DNA from: Aphrocallistes beatrix
Lineage: Eukaryota; Porifera; Hexactinellida; Sceptrulophora; Aphrocallistidae
Assembly: GCA_963281255.1 (NCBI GenBank)
Contig: OY725500.1
Location: forward strand, 2,723,184-2,787,183
Direction of reading: 5' to 3'
Length of the DNA stretch: 64,000 nucleotides
The position numbers were made by a program, and so were the translations under genes. This document shows positions 10,440 to 22,559 of the stretch, in pieces. The notes under the pieces are model-generated. The model had not been told where the DNA came from and did no database searches. It was given only the letters and a program-made list of their open reading frames with translations. Position 1 is the stretch's first letter; each line of letters starts with the position of its first letter.

Positions 10440-12250
10440 AAAATCTTTTCTTGAAAAAACCTGTTATCGTTTTATTTCAGTTCAACCTGACGTTTGCTTG
10501 AGACTTTACAGAGCTTGAATAGTTCTCTAAATGTCTCAAATATCTATAATTGCACTAGTTAACTTCCAATTCAACACGACGCCATTCGATTTTAGCCTCC
10601 CACTTTCATATTCACTAAGACAATAAAACAACCGTTCGCAGTCCTACTCTATTTCGGTATATATCTAATCATATATCTAGACGATATATTGATATCAACT
10701 TACAGTCGTCAGGAGACATCTCACAATACAGATATAACTATATCGCTCCTGACTCAACTGGGTTTTCGAAGAAAACGAGAAAAATCTATTCTGATCCCAA
10801 GCCAGACAATGGAATTCATGGAAATGGTCATAGATTCAAACACCATGGCTCTGAGTCACCACCAGGCTCACTAACTGACAGTATCTCACAATGTTGGTTC
10901 CTAATACACTAGGGGAAATGCACGGCACTTGAACTAGTAGCTCTCATTTGTTTGCTGAGTTTTCCAAAACGGCTATCCGACCAGCCTCAATCTACTTCCG
11001 ATCTTTACAACTACACCTAGTAATTCAATGCCTGCACATCTTGAGGCATTACAGTCATAACCCTTAAGTTCTCACTCCCTATCAGATCTGAACTGATGGG
11101 TGTTCAGCGCAAAAGCGTTATTTCATCACCCATCCACAAGAGGGACACATACATCAACATGCAAACATACGCCCCCCTCTCATGATGGGGAGTAGTGTGT
11201 ATGAACAGAGACGCCTCCAGCCTGTGGTCACCGGAAGAGAGAACCATGTACATAAATACTCAAAGCAATCATGTTCTGAGTCAAACTATTCGCCATCCCC
11301 AACTCCCACTTCCTAATCCAGACCGACAGTAGTACTGCGATACAATATGTAAACAAACTCGGGTGCACTTATCCTCAACGATCGTAGCTCCACCAGATGG
11401 ACGTCCATGTTCTGATCCACTATATTTGCTATCCTAGGGACGACACAGGGCTCAGTGATAAGGGAGAATACTTTATTGTCACGTCTACTAAAAGGCATGA
11501 GTAACATCGAACCTAAAATACATCGATACACCATAACCTGGGACGTCAATACCCTACTAACATACTTAGAGCACATGATGTGATCAATCAAACACCATAC
11601 TTATAAGCCCGTCACCTTTAATGGCACTCACTACGACTTCTCGGTGCTCAGAACTATCCGCCTTGGATACTCCAAACACATTTGGAAACCTTCCCTGACC
11701 AAATAGTCTTTCACATACCTAGCAATAAGATATGGACCAGAAAAATAATTAAGCCAATACATGTTCACAGATTCCTTGAGAATCCGAAATTATGTCCGAT
11801 AAATGCACTTAATGACTACCTGTTACTCACAAAATAAATTAGGGATAGCAGCCCCCTACCTATAGCTATCGTAAAACCCCACAAGCCAGTATCAACATCC
11901 ACTTTTGGAAGATGGTTGATACCCTTTAGCTCGCGAGTATTGACACAGACATATTCAAAGTGCACTCAACAAGTTATGTCTCAACCTTAAAAGCAGCAGC
12001 CTCAGGAGTACCAACATGCATAATCCTCAAAGTGCCGATTGATCAAACGACCAAACCTTCAAGCGGTTCTCCCATAGTCATTCTGGGGGAGCATTAGAAA
12101 CAAGCAGGGCTGGATCAGCTGAATCTTTTGCATCAGCTGTTCTATCTTTAGGAAACATACGCCCTAACGAATAGTAACCCACTTGGTGAAATTCACATCA
12201 AAGCAATCAATTAGCGTACGTTTTATTAGTTTGCGATCAGTGAATAGTAT
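10440..12250 (+). pseudogene. DIRS-type tyrosine-recombinase retrotransposon remnant
   Basis: YLDDILISTYSRQ (10674 on) followed by LLTQLGFRRKREKS and PSQTMEF is a reverse-transcriptase catalytic and thumb region of DIRS type. Further on, weak RNase H-like pieces appear. Near 11870-11940, VKPHKPVSTSTFGRWL followed by an HST motif near 11965 matches the DIRS-type tyrosine recombinase C-terminal region. Many stops and frameshifts occur, so it is dead. The base composition is richer in C than the surroundings. No split direct or inverted terminal repeats were identified. Confidence 0.65.
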
Positions 12251-12319
12251 ATTTTAATGGGGTAAAATCTAATGGTTCATAGATATTGGTGAAAACAGTT
12301 GGGACCATTAATAATTTCA

Positions 12320-12356
12320 AACATTTAAACATTAATCGAGTTTTAATAGTATGGAT
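12320..12356 (+). repeat. Isolated end B of the hairpin/TA-array repeat
   Basis: A lone CGAGTTTTAATAGTATGG end directly follows the DIRS remnant. The rest of the copy is absent. Confidence 0.7.
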
Positions 12357-12837
12357 TACTGAGTGGTCTACCAACTAATTGTACTAATTAGACGGGAGCT
12401 ATTTTGATTTTATTATTTTATCCAATGAAGTTAAGAGCAACTAAATACTGAAAATATTTGGAGGGTTTTTGGCGCATTTTCAGTTGGTTTTTAATTAGTT
12501 GATATTTTTTTAATGATATGGACCACAAACAATGTAATAATGCAATTTAGAAAAAATACCTAAAAATAAATGTTCTTATAAATTCATCTACATTAAATAA
12601 TTAGCCCTCAATTGTTTTAGATTCGAACTAGCTTCACCTCTCTTTATCCTTGATCTTAGTTCTTTGCAGCTCTAGTTATATTTCGAATACTTTGTAGTAT
12701 ACAGTAATTAAGCGAAATTTTATGAGGCACAATAAAGCCCTGCTAACCTATCTCTCAAATTTTACTTAATATTTTGATATTTATAGATACAATTACTACT
12801 ATTAATATTTAGATCATTTTTTCTATATATTATTTAG

Positions 12838-12915
12838 CATGGTATTGATGTTTCTGAAGTACACCAAGAAGCCAAGGCAATTTTGCTCGAAATGGGAGAA
12901 TATTTTCAAATCCAA
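12838..12915 (+). CDS. FDPS: FPP synthase exon (A-x-x-LLEMGEYFQIQ)
   Basis: The acceptor TATTTAG ends at 12837 and the donor GTATGA starts at 12916. The 26 in-frame codons read HGIDVSEVHQEAKAILLEMG and then EYFQIQ. LLEMGEYFQIQ is the highly conserved segment immediately before the second aspartate-rich motif of FPP synthases. Phase 0 at both edges matches the exons at 837-909 and 28474-28608. Confidence 0.93.
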
Positions 12916-13393
12916 GTATGATTTCAATATCTTTTTAATCTAAATGCATATTTTACTTAATTATTTCATATCAATTTTTGCTTATATAGATAAACAATAT
13001 TTCCTTAAAGAAAAGTAGCATCTACGGATTTATGAAAGAAAGTAGATAATGGAATTTTATTTTAGAAATATGGTTAATTCCTATATAGTATCATTTTGCC
13101 ACACGTGTATCTATTTTAGACTGAAACTTAGTAGTTATTGAACTTTTGAAACTAAGACGAATCCCTTTGAGCATAAGCTATACTATATGAGGTCATATCG
13201 TATCGTTGAAATATAATACCAGGGATGCGGTAGTAAGTTGGACATTTATAACCAGTCAAATTTAACAACATTTTTCATTGAATGCTGTTATATTAGCGTA
13301 TGATCCATAATTTTGTAATGATTAGTCTTTTGCACACCTGAATATTTAAATACAAGATGCCAAACTGTTGCTCTGCTTCACCTGAACTAAAAC

Positions 13394-13578
13394 ATGATCC
13401 TGGAACTAGAGCATGATTATATAGATGACATGAAGGTAGTGCTAACTTTTCAGGAAAGAAGGCACAAACGCCACACCCAGAGTTCCCAAAGAGATGCAAC
13501 GTTCACGAAGGTACCTCGTGCCAGGTTTAAATTGAAAAAAGTTACTATGTCATGTTTGCTGCCTGGATGTCCTAATTA
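13394..13578 (+). pseudogene. THAP-family gene fragment
   Basis: A frame reads YIDDMKVV and, after a break, TFTKVPRARFKLKK and LLPGCPNY. This parallels IDELKAVY, TFREIPRVNPKLKD and FLPRCPSHY of the THAP protein at 51297-52193. The N-terminal zinc ligands are missing. The fragment is cut at 13578 by insertion of the MITE at 13579-14334. Confidence 0.45.
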
Positions 13579-14334
13579 CATAGGGCATTCCAAAAGTTCT
13601 CGTCCCAAATCTATATTTCAAATGAGAGTGAAAATAGGATATTTTCAATTTGTCCTTTGTATTCCTTAGGGGATCAGCTTCCAATTTATATATTGGTTTA
13701 TTTTAAAAGGACAATTATTGTGGTTCCTATAATAGATTTTTATGCATCGGTTTAGGGTAGTGTCGAAAAGTTTGAATCTTCCCATTGAAAATGGCTTAAA
13801 ACTAAATTTGGGGAATATAAGTTGTGAAAATCGTAGAATAAGGTCATTAAAAGGTGAAATAATTAAGAACCAATGTGAAAAAGTAATCGGGAGGTGTTCA
13901 ATAGTATTGCTCGTGTTGAAAAAATATCATGCCACTTTTAGTGGATTTTTTGTCAATTTTCGCCACACAAAAAGTGGGACAAAAATGGTAGTAAACCACT
14001 TCAAAACAAAATTATTCCCTCAGCCTCAAAGTATAATACTTCAGAGAATTCAATCTATATGTTAGTTGATGCGTAGAATTGGATGGCGGGGTCAGTTTTA
14101 ATCTAAATCTGCTCAGAACTGAAATATATCAAAGGGAACCCCAAAAATCACGTTCAAAGGCAGTGCCCTAAACCGATGCACAAAAATCTAATATAGGAAC
14201 CACAATAATTGTCCTCTTAAAATAAACCAAATAAACCAATCCCTTAAGGAATAGAATGGACAAATCGAAAATATCCTATTTTCACTCTCATTTGAGATAC
14301 AGATTTGGGACGAGAACTTTTGGAATGCCCTATG
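13579..14334. mobile_element. Foldback MITE with ~170-bp inverted arms
   Basis: Arms 13579-13757 and about 14163-14334 are inverted copies starting CATAGGGCATTCCAAAAG and flanked by TA on both sides. The TA duplication suggests mobilisation by a Tc1/mariner or pogo-type enzyme. The interior has only non-specific ORFs. Confidence 0.8.
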
Positions 14335-14339
14335 TATTA

Positions 14340-14865
14340 TTATCCTTACTATTAAAACTCGATTAATGGTGTGTATATATATCTGAAAAGAATTGATTGA
14401 AGAAACTGCCTAGCACAAAAAGCTGATTTTTGGCATGTGGGAGTCTTTTGGCTATGGGTCCACTACTTTTGGCTATGAGTCCACTAAGGAATTATGACGT
14501 CATTGTTACATTTTTAAAAGTTAAGCAATACAGTTATTCGAGCATAACTCAGTCATTATAGGAGATAGAAGGCTGAAATTTGAATAGAATCTGTATACTA
14601 ACATACCTCACATATGATGCAGCTATCATCAAAAAATGATGACTAATCACTTTGTTATGACGTCATCATTACACATCAAAATTTTAAAAATTGATAAATT
14701 TGGTGATGTTTCGTGCGATATCGATTATAACAGTAGGACAGACGTATTTAGAGATGTTATTTCCCTTATAATTGATCATTGTGATCCCAGGCACCCAAAG
14801 GGCCCCTCTGTCGGACACAAAGTGTCCGCCAGCCGCGCAGCGCAAACAAGCGTTGCGCGCTTGTA
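14340..14865 (-). repeat. Hairpin/TA-array repeat, complete reverse copy
   Basis: Begins ATCCTTACTATTAAAACTCG (end B inverted) and ends in the hairpin at about 14850-14865. It has TGACGTCA near 14491 and 14658 and only a short TA run. The MITE at 13579-14334 ends just before it. Confidence 0.85.
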
Positions 14866-15234
14866 TAACATAAAAAACAACGCGGTCTCGCTTGTTGAAA
14901 CATTCAAAAGTGAAGATTTGCTGAATAACAAATACAGATGTGCTTGTTTTCTCAGGCAGAGGAAGCAAACTAAACAAGATCATGACGCTACAGCATCTGA
15001 AAGTTAGGTCGAGTCTCATTTCTTTACCTATTGATTGGTTAGTATGGTACCGAGATAATCTTACTAAATTTGTTCTCCAGTTTGACAAGATAATCAAGCT
15101 CGTTCGAAATAAGGATCACTCATTTTGTGGCATATATTTCTGAAATGGAAATTTCTGATTCGTATTTTGCATTGTAGTAGCTGTGGAACTAATTATCTAA
15201 TATATAGTCGAAAACTGTAATTTCAAAATTGTAG

Positions 15235-15520
15235 AAAAAGATGACAATGACGTCATAATTTCATTGTTTTGTCTGAGGTCAGAACTTAGTGGAACCATAG
15301 CTAAAATACACATAAATGGCAAAAATTTACTGAAATTGCTTTTTGAACCTGGCAGTTTTTTCAATCATTTCGTTACAGAGATATACTACGTGTAATATAT
15401 ATATAATCATTTATCGAGTTTGAATAGTAAGGATATATCTCTCTATGTGACGAATTGATTGGAGAAATTCCCAGACACGAAAGCTGATTTTGGCATGCGG
15501 GAGTCTTTTGACTATAGTCA
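15235..15520. repeat. Two hairpin/TA-array repeat fragments, tail to tail
   Basis: A forward fragment (15235-15437, one TGACGTCA) ends in end B. A reverse fragment follows directly (GTGACGAATTGATTGG to about 15520). Neither has a GC hairpin block. Confidence 0.65.
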
Positions 15521-15617
15521 GGTCAAAATAGGAAGAAATAGTCCCAACCCCAAATATTGCAAGAAATTATTTTATTCCATTCTCCCGCTGTATCATTTCT
15601 TAGGAGTAACACACTGA

Positions 15618-17182
15618 ATCTTTACCGAAATCGGAATATGAGAAGGTGATTTGACACGAGAAAACTGAGATATAACCTTTCAAATGATTGCAAATCAGTT
15701 TTTATTGTTATATTCGTGCTCAGGAACGAGTTTCCGGCAATTTGATATATGCATTAACTATAATTTGAGCTAAAGATTTTGGGCCCTCTCTAGCAACAAC
15801 CTGGAATGTAAAAATTCCGATCTCCAAATTTGGTGTAAACCATATCGAGTGACCTTGTTTTTCTCGCCTATGCTTGCTGAGTACTATTTCTTAATATAAA
15901 TAGTCTAAACGTTAGTTTTAAAATATTATGGTTTGCGTCTGGTGGTATTCAGGTATTTTACCGGTAAACATAGTTTTGTTCCTTTAATTCCTATAAAATA
16001 TAAGAATGGAAAATTTAGTTTGCATAGATGGATTGATATGTTCACATTTCAATTTCATTTTCGGTTTCATCATCCGATGCAAATTCTTTAATATTGACAC
16101 AGTTGTCATTTTGGCATCGTCCGAATGCTTTGGAACAGTTGAGTCCTTGTTTTCTGCAGCTACACCTGAGACTACTATAGCCTGTGGAACAGTTTCAGTG
16201 GATCATTTTCTAGATTGCTTCGGGTGCAGAGTTACTGTCCTACATGAATCTTGGCAGTTCCATCCCCATTCGGTGATCTCCAGACCATCAGCCATGCCCA
16301 TCCACAAAATCACCTGGAAATAGCACCTCAGAGGTGAAATTTCGTGTTGGAGGATGTAGGTGGCAGTCTTTCGGGTGTAACGAAGCTTTTGGCTACACTC
16401 ACTTTCTTGCAGAGGATAGTGTATCTCAAGTCGCGAAGAATGTCCACAAGTTTTGCATTAAACAATGCAATCATGACTTATAACCAGTGCTTTATATCAC
16501 AACTGGGTCTTGGTTTGTTGCAGAAAACACCCTAGCATAGCTTATCAAGATGGAACCCTCTTTGTACTTGTACAGAACAGACTTCTTTCCGAACCTGAAA
16601 ATGCTTGAAGTGGTGTCACACCCAGTGAATGCATGCAGCAAAAGCAGGCTGTGGCAACTTTTTTCCCAAAGCACCTGCATTATCACCTTGATATCATACA
16701 CTACGATTGGTTTCCCTTTATCCTAGTGGAAGTATATCTTCTTTGCATTGTTGTTAGGAGTGTATTGCAGCAACAGAACCAATAGATCCATATCCTCGCC
16801 TATGAGAGTTGTTGTCTTGAAGGAGGCCTTTGATACTGCTGCCTTCACAATGTCAACATCGGCATTCTCTTTCTCTCATACGTTCAGAAATGAGATGGAT
16901 GAGGGCCTGTTTGTTGGCTTGTTTGGAAAGGAAATCCTCCTAAATACTACAGATCCGCCACGAGATTTCACTTTCATGCGGTGCTATTTCCTGGTGAGGT
17001 TGGTATATCAAATTGGCGGAAATTCGATGCTGAGCACAAATATGAATGACAATAAAAACTGATTTGTAATCATTTGAAAGGTTATATCTTAGTTTTCAAA
17101 ACCAACGATTTTTATAGTCCGGGGTTAACGACGGGGTCGTGTCAAATCGCTTTCTGATATTCCGATTTCGGTAAACCTTTAG
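15618..17182 (-). mobile_element. TIR-bounded element carrying the HAFTGCDTTS-family C-terminal half
   Basis: Bases 15618-15770 and 16996-17182 are inverted copies containing TTTACCGAAATCGGAATAT and AGATATAACCTTTCAAATGA. The right arm has an extra insert of about 35 bp. The coding part lies between the arms on the minus strand. This is direct evidence that the protein family travels as a DNA transposon. No target duplication could be fixed. Confidence 0.65.
16020..16995 (-). pseudogene. HAFTGCDTTS-family protein, C-terminal half, broken
   Basis: Reading the minus strand: KQALIHLISERMRERE, then GEDMDLLVLLLQY (near 16820), then VYDIKVIMQVLW, LLLLHAFTGCDTTSSIF (near 16610) and FGKKSV. Near the end comes the cysteine-rich RCSCRKQGLNCS with C...C...C (near 16130-16160). 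Several stops and frameshifts break it. The sequence belongs to an uncharacterised multicopy metazoan family that I recall but cannot name. The ED-x-D...GCD spacing looks like an acidic catalytic fold, but that is inference. Confidence 0.6.
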
Positions 17183-17241
17183 AATGTTAAAGCCATTTTA
17201 GGTAATGAAAAGCTGAAAATCCAATAGAATGTCTATATTAA

Positions 17242-17410
17242 TATATCCTTACTATTAAAACTCGATTAATGTGTGTATATATGTGCAGCCGCGCTTCCCT
17301 TACTTGCGCTGCGCGGCTGGAAGACACTGTGTCGGCCAGAGGCGCCTGAGGTCAGATTGATTGTTTATTAGTGAGAAAACATCTTTAAATTTGTGTGTCT
17401 TGAATACGAG
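17242..17410 (+). repeat. Hairpin/TA-array repeat, 5' fragment
   Basis: An inverted end B (TCCTTACTATTAAAACTCG) is followed within 20 bp by a mutated hairpin and GC block. The copy stops after about 170 bp. It shows the two-end arrangement of the family. Confidence 0.7.
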
Positions 17411-17483
17411 TGAGAATTATTGTTAAATACTCAAATGAGCTTTTATTAATGCCTACTCCTGTATTTCTAATATTTGCAGCAAA

Positions 17484-18598
17484 ATGTTTGAAGTAGATTC
17501 AGATGAAACGCCTACAAAAAGAATACTATTTAAAAAGACCATCTCATCTGTATAATATGCTCTTCCAATGCTCTACGGCAGACCTTGTGAATCTGAGCGA
17601 CCAGTCTTCGTGAATCACTCTTCTAAGAGCTGCAGAAATACATGCCGTCCAACCTATCTTACAATTGGCAACGACTGATGAATTGACCCATTACATTTTT
17701 TACCATCGTGAATGTCGGAGTGCTTTTATGTATAGAAAGACACTAAACAATCTTCTATCTAAATTAAAACTACAGATAATTATATCGATGAATAGCAACG
17801 TACTTCGCAGAGACAGCCAACCTCAAGCAGTTCTCATGTGTATGAGAAGATTTGCATATTTTGTGAAATGGCAACGAATACATCAAACGATCACGAACAA
17901 GAGAAGAACTTCTTCAAGCTACTGAACTTCGTCCAGTTGATAAAGTATGAAATATAGCCACTATTAGGATAGACAAAAAATTACTTGCGATCACCTCTCG
18001 AGAATTAGTTGCTGCTGAGGCTTACTATCAGAGTCCTTCAAAGAAAGTAATTCTGATCCAAAAGGCAATAGAGATGAGCTGAAGAAATCTCAAGAACAAG
18101 CATACTGGATGGCCACCACAGCCACAAGAGTTAGATAAGGATTATCTGCCTTTAACTCCTTTGATAACATGCTTTCTAAAGCCCTTTTGGAAGATAACAC
18201 AGATAAGTACCAAACCTCTCGTAAGAGTAGATTTATTCATTCTGTTTATCAGTACTTAATGTTTGCCATAAGTAATGGGTCTTGCACTAAAGCAAAGCAC
18301 ATCTTACTTCCTTGGGTGTAAAAACACTTACTGGAAATATAGAATTTATTAAGCTGTTAAACCGTCTGGGCCATGGAGTTTCCTATTCAAAACTGGAGAA
18401 AATGGAAACTGCACTGTGTTTAATCAAGCTTGACAGTGGTGACGAAAGGGGCCTCATCTTACCATCAAATTGCTATTCTGGTGTCTCTACAAAGTTAGCT
18501 TTCGATAATATTGATTGACTGGAGGAAACACTTAGCGGAGGTGGAACCTCTCAACCGTGTGAATGGTATTGTAGTTCAACCAATGGTACTTGTATATA
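17484..18598 (+). pseudogene. HAFTGCDTTS-family protein, N-terminal part
   Basis: A splice-like acceptor (TATTTGCAG) precedes MFEVDSDETPTKRILFKK. Then come LLRAAEIHAVQP, ELTHYIFYHRECRSAF, KICIFCEMAT, RELVAAEAYYQ, VKTLTGNIEFI and GVSYSKLEKMET in three frames. The CxxC and HxxC motifs suggest zinc binding. Multiple frameshifts and stops show decay. The reading breaks off at 18598 where the Tc1 end CAGTATG begins, and continues at about 22560. Confidence 0.55.
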
Positions 18599-19877
18599 CA
18601 GTATGTTTCAAAAGTATTGGCAGGCAATGATAGTAACATGAACCGTGTGCCTATTGAATTTGATGTAGTTTTCAATCATTCTTTCACTTGAAATTTTATG
18701 CAATGATATTTCTCATGACATTTATCAAGTTCAATTGAATTTTTTATATACCAATTGAGTATATACTCAATCAACCAAAAGAGTGTCTACTAAAAAGTAC
18801 AATTTGGATTTTTCAGCTCGCAGAAGCTGATCACTTGAGTATAATTGGCATGTTTAAGGTAAAAACTCTAATCGATGCAGGAATCACATCCCAACTCAAA
18901 TTTCTCGAAGAACGCGGATATCGATAAGAACAGTTTTTCGCATAAAATCTATGGTTCGTGAGGGGAAAAGCTTACAACACAAGAATGTTAGTGGACGGCC
19001 GAAAATTATTACATATTCACAAAAAAATCAATTATAAGAAGTTTAAACTGTTATCCGAAGATGTCCACACGTTCTCTCCACGCAAACCTTTCATCTAAGT
19101 TCACAGATACCCCATCCAAGTCGACTGTCTATCGAGCGACTCGCGCGTGGGAATTTGACTTTAGATCCCCTGTTATTGGACCATTCATTACCGATGAAAC
19201 TGCAAAAAGAGAGTTGAATGGTGTAAAATTCATAAAAAGGGGGAAATGGAAAATGTTTTCTTCACCGATGAATGTTCTATCTGGTTAAATAGAGGGACTG
19301 TAGGAATATGGACCAAGTCTCATGAAAATCCAATTTCAAAGGTTCAGAGACATACGCCGAAGCTACATGTATGGGGGGGTATTTCATCCAGAGGTACCAG
19401 AATTCTAAAGATTTTTGTTAATTTTACTTCTAAGATGTATATTGATACGCTGAATGAATGCCTAATCGAAACTGCTAATGTTTACTATCCAGATGGCTGG
19501 ACTCTCCAAGAAGACAATTCACCAATTCATCGATCCAAGCTCAGTAAATCATGGAAAGAGAGCCAAAACCTTGAATTATTGGAGAGGCCAGCTTATTCGC
19601 CTGATTTAAACCCTATTGAAAACATCTGGGGCGTTCTTAAGCAGAGGCTATCCAAGAGATGTTTCAATAATTTGCAAGATTTAGGAACTGCTATCCTTAC
19701 AGTGAGTGGGAAACTTTTACCCCCTATTTTCTTAGAATTTTGTGTATTCTATACCTAAACGCCTGAAAATGTGCATAAAGTCGAAAGGGAAAAAGATAGA
19801 ATATTGATTTATCGCACATTGCTACATTATTGTATCATTACTATTATGAAATTTTAAGAAAATGCATTATCAATTCA
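18599..19877 (+). mobile_element. Tc1-family transposon (DD34E), right end missing
   Basis: The left end CAGTATGTTTCAAAAGTATT follows TA at 18597-18598. No matching inverted right end is seen before the Harbinger copy starts at about 19878, so the 3' end was lost or displaced. Confidence 0.75.
18782..19758 (+). pseudogene. Tc1 transposase, DD34E, broken
   Basis: The N-terminal DNA-binding half (about 18782-19060) has several stops. Two overlapping frames (19061-19288 and 19246-19758) then give the catalytic core. Visible sites are VFFTDECSIW (first Asp), LQEDNSPIHRSKL (second Asp) and SPDLNPIENIWG (Glu), with 34 residues between the last two. The C-terminus runs into unrelated sequence. It cannot make an active enzyme as read. 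Confidence 0.85.
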
Positions 19878-20990
19878 GCGGCCGTATTCACTAATAACTT
19901 AAGATCGATCTTTGTGCTTAAGTCTTAAGTTCTATCTAAAGTCGTATTCACTAAGATTGGAATTCACTAAGATTTAAGTTCGATCTTAAGACCGAACTTA
20001 AGACCGAACTTTAAGCAACCTAGGGAGGTGTCTTAAGTATTGTGATTAATTCGATTTTCACTAATTACTCCATAAATGTTATTCAAATTTACTTCTATCG
20101 AACATTGAATCTACCTTGATTGATATTAGACTTCAAATAAAATTTAAATATTTTAATATTTCTCTTATTGTGTGTAACATCGCAACATGCATCACATGCT
20201 ATAATTCGTGTCAAATTCTTCTTGGGTCTGTATGAATAAACAAACATACATTCTTTGATTATATAATCTTACACTAATTCTAACATGCATAGTTATAGAG
20301 ACGGCTTTATATATTGATTCACATAACTGATAATAATCACTTTGATCCTATTTTCCTATTTACAATGATTTTTCCAGCAGTCTCTGACGTTTCAATCGAT
20401 AATAGTCCCTATGTTCTTCTATTAACTGTAGCTGTACTGAGAATACAGCCATCTGTTGGAACAAAACTTCCTGCTGTAATGGAAGTAAGTCTGCATCCTT
20501 CAAGAATTCGACCGAATCATCTTGCTCATCAACAGTTCGCCTTCTCTTGCATCAACTTTGGACTTTGCATTTAGCTTTAGGTTGGTCCATTTTTTCCTAA
20601 TATCCTCTACAGCTCTGCCATTGCCATGCACTAATTTGAGTCTGGCTACGTACAATGTCTCTCCAGATTTGTTTTCCCCTTTTGTGTTTGTCAGCACAAT
20701 TTCCTGACGCTCTCATAATCTCACCTGCTGATTCAATTTCATTAATGAGACTGCACTTTTCTTCTCTGGTCCAATTTGCTTTTCGGGATTTGTCTATTTG
20801 TTTTGGTATTGTTAATGCAAGTACTCAGCAGCAATTTATATACACGGGAGGACGCCGACTTACCATAACCACTAATGACACCAATTATTTTCGTAACACC
20901 AAATGACGCTGAAATTTTACCGTCGATAGAGTTCAATTTATTGTACTTCTCATATCCAGTGTTTATACTTTGTCTTAGAGAGGTTTTCAT
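19878..20990 (-). mobile_element. PIF/Harbinger-type element copy A with SANT-gene remnant
   Basis: The end GCGGCCGTATTCACTAA and the following short palindromes of CTTAAGATCGATC type are shared with 37683 and 38374. The minus-strand SANT/Myb-like coding remnant spans about 20340-20780, including HGNGRAVEDIRKKWTNLKL and LQLIEEHRDYYRLKRQR. Relative to copy B, about 290 bp are deleted between CGCCTTCTC and TTGCATCAAC. The nuclease gene is absent and a right end was not found. Confidence 0.65.
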
Positions 20991-21439
20991 GTTACAATAT
21001 ATAAAGACACGTCATTTATATGTTATGTTTAATATAATATTATGAATTCATGAGGTACAACTTATGCTCTTTGATAGCTCGTCCTTTGATATTGGCTAGT
21101 GTAGAATAATTATAGATTACATGCATAAAACATTGAATTTTCATAATAGAATTCAAAGTTAAAACAAAGATTTCACCACAGATATGTAAGAGACTCACTA
21201 GCAGGCATTCCAGGCGGTACAACTACATAGATAGAAGCTTTGTCTTACAGGAGTGGGTTAATCAATCTTATTTGTTCCTAATATTGACATTAATTGCCCC
21301 AATTTTGAACAAAAAGAAGAAATATAGTTTATTTTCACTAGATCAATAATAAATGACCACTTACCATTACTAATATTATAGTTCAGTTTTGTATTTGATT
21401 AGTATAATGCTATATTCTAATCATATTAACCCTAACGTT

Positions 21440-22500
21440 ATTTCTAAGTCCTATCTTAAGAACTTTCCAACTTTTCCCTTACCAACTTGGTCTTGTGGGG
21501 TCGGGCATTATCATGCAATAATCTCAATCCTCGAGTCCCAGTCCTTGGCCGTCGATTGTGGTAAAATTTCTCAACCTCAGATAGGCACTCACTCATGTAA
21601 AATGATCCAGTAATAGTGGTATTCTTGGGGACACAAATCTGGTACACTGGACCATAAGAATCAAAAAATATACAGTACATAACCTTGGGGTTCCGGAAGT
21701 CATGTCGAGGGATCATTGGTGGGTCCTGGCCTTTAGCTACCCATACTTTGTTGCTTCCTTTGATAAAGGCTGGCTATAACGCACCCAAGTCTCATCACCA
21801 GTCACGATCTCGAATAGTCTCCTGGAGTCGGTTCTATCGAAGTCAGAAAGCAACTTTTGAGCACATTAAACTCTCTTAGTTTTCTGAGCCTGTGTTAGTG
21901 CATGCGGGACCCACCGAGCGAAGATTATCCCAAAATTCCAAATTGTCATGCACAATGGAATGAGCGGTTCCCGTTGAGACCCCAAATGCATTAGCTATCT
22001 CCACCAATGAAATATGAGGGTCTTCTTCAAGTAATTCGGAAACCTCGAGGACACATTTGTCACTGGCGCCGGAAATCGGCCTCCCTGCTCTGGGCTTATC
22101 TTCTATCGACTCACTTGCCTCACGAAAACGTCGGGTCCAGTCAACTATCCTGGAATACGGAAGAGTTCTATCATTATAAACCTCCATCAAATCCTTGTGG
22201 ATGTCGGTTGGAGAAACTTGGAGCAGTGTACGAATCTTTACATAGGCTCGCTGCTCAATTTTGAAATCTGCGCTCTCGGAAGCCATAATAAATGCCAGTA
22301 TATAAAAATGCCAAACTAATAATAGCCACAGTATAAAAACAAACCAAAGATCAGAATTGAAAAAGTAAAATATCATTTGAAAGAGCATCGGTAGGGTTAC
22401 ATTAGATATGCTAACCCAATTCTGAATAAAATGAAACGACCAAAATAAACCGCAATAACGACTGCTTATTGAACGCCCGTAGTAAAACATCACAGATAAA
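21440..22500 (-). mobile_element. Mariner element, truncated at its 3' end
   Basis: Boundaries are approximate, set by the transposase and flanking sequence. No clear inverted ends were recognised. It interrupts the HAFTGCDTTS-family element. Confidence 0.6.
21456..22286 (-). pseudogene. Mariner transposase, frameshifted and truncated
   Basis: The ATG at 22286 starts MASESADFKIEQRAYVKIRT, then SPTDIHKDLMEVYND, RIVDWTRRFREASESIEDKP and EDPHISLVEIANAFGVS. These are the two helix-turn-helix motifs of mariner transposases. A frameshift near 21910 follows. The core shows VTGDETW (first Asp, near 21810) and LLHDNARPHKTKLV (second Asp, near 21500). The third catalytic residue region is missing because the copy ends at about 21456. 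In-frame stops also lie near 21740. Confidence 0.85.
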
Positions 22501-22559
22501 GAACTTCACTTGGTGTATATATAACAAGACAAATCAACATCACCGAGCTAAACTTTTGT

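Noticed and set aside
16006-17062. Plus-strand ORFs of 63-105 codons
   Set aside because: They are shadows of the minus-strand HAFTGCDTTS-family remnant.
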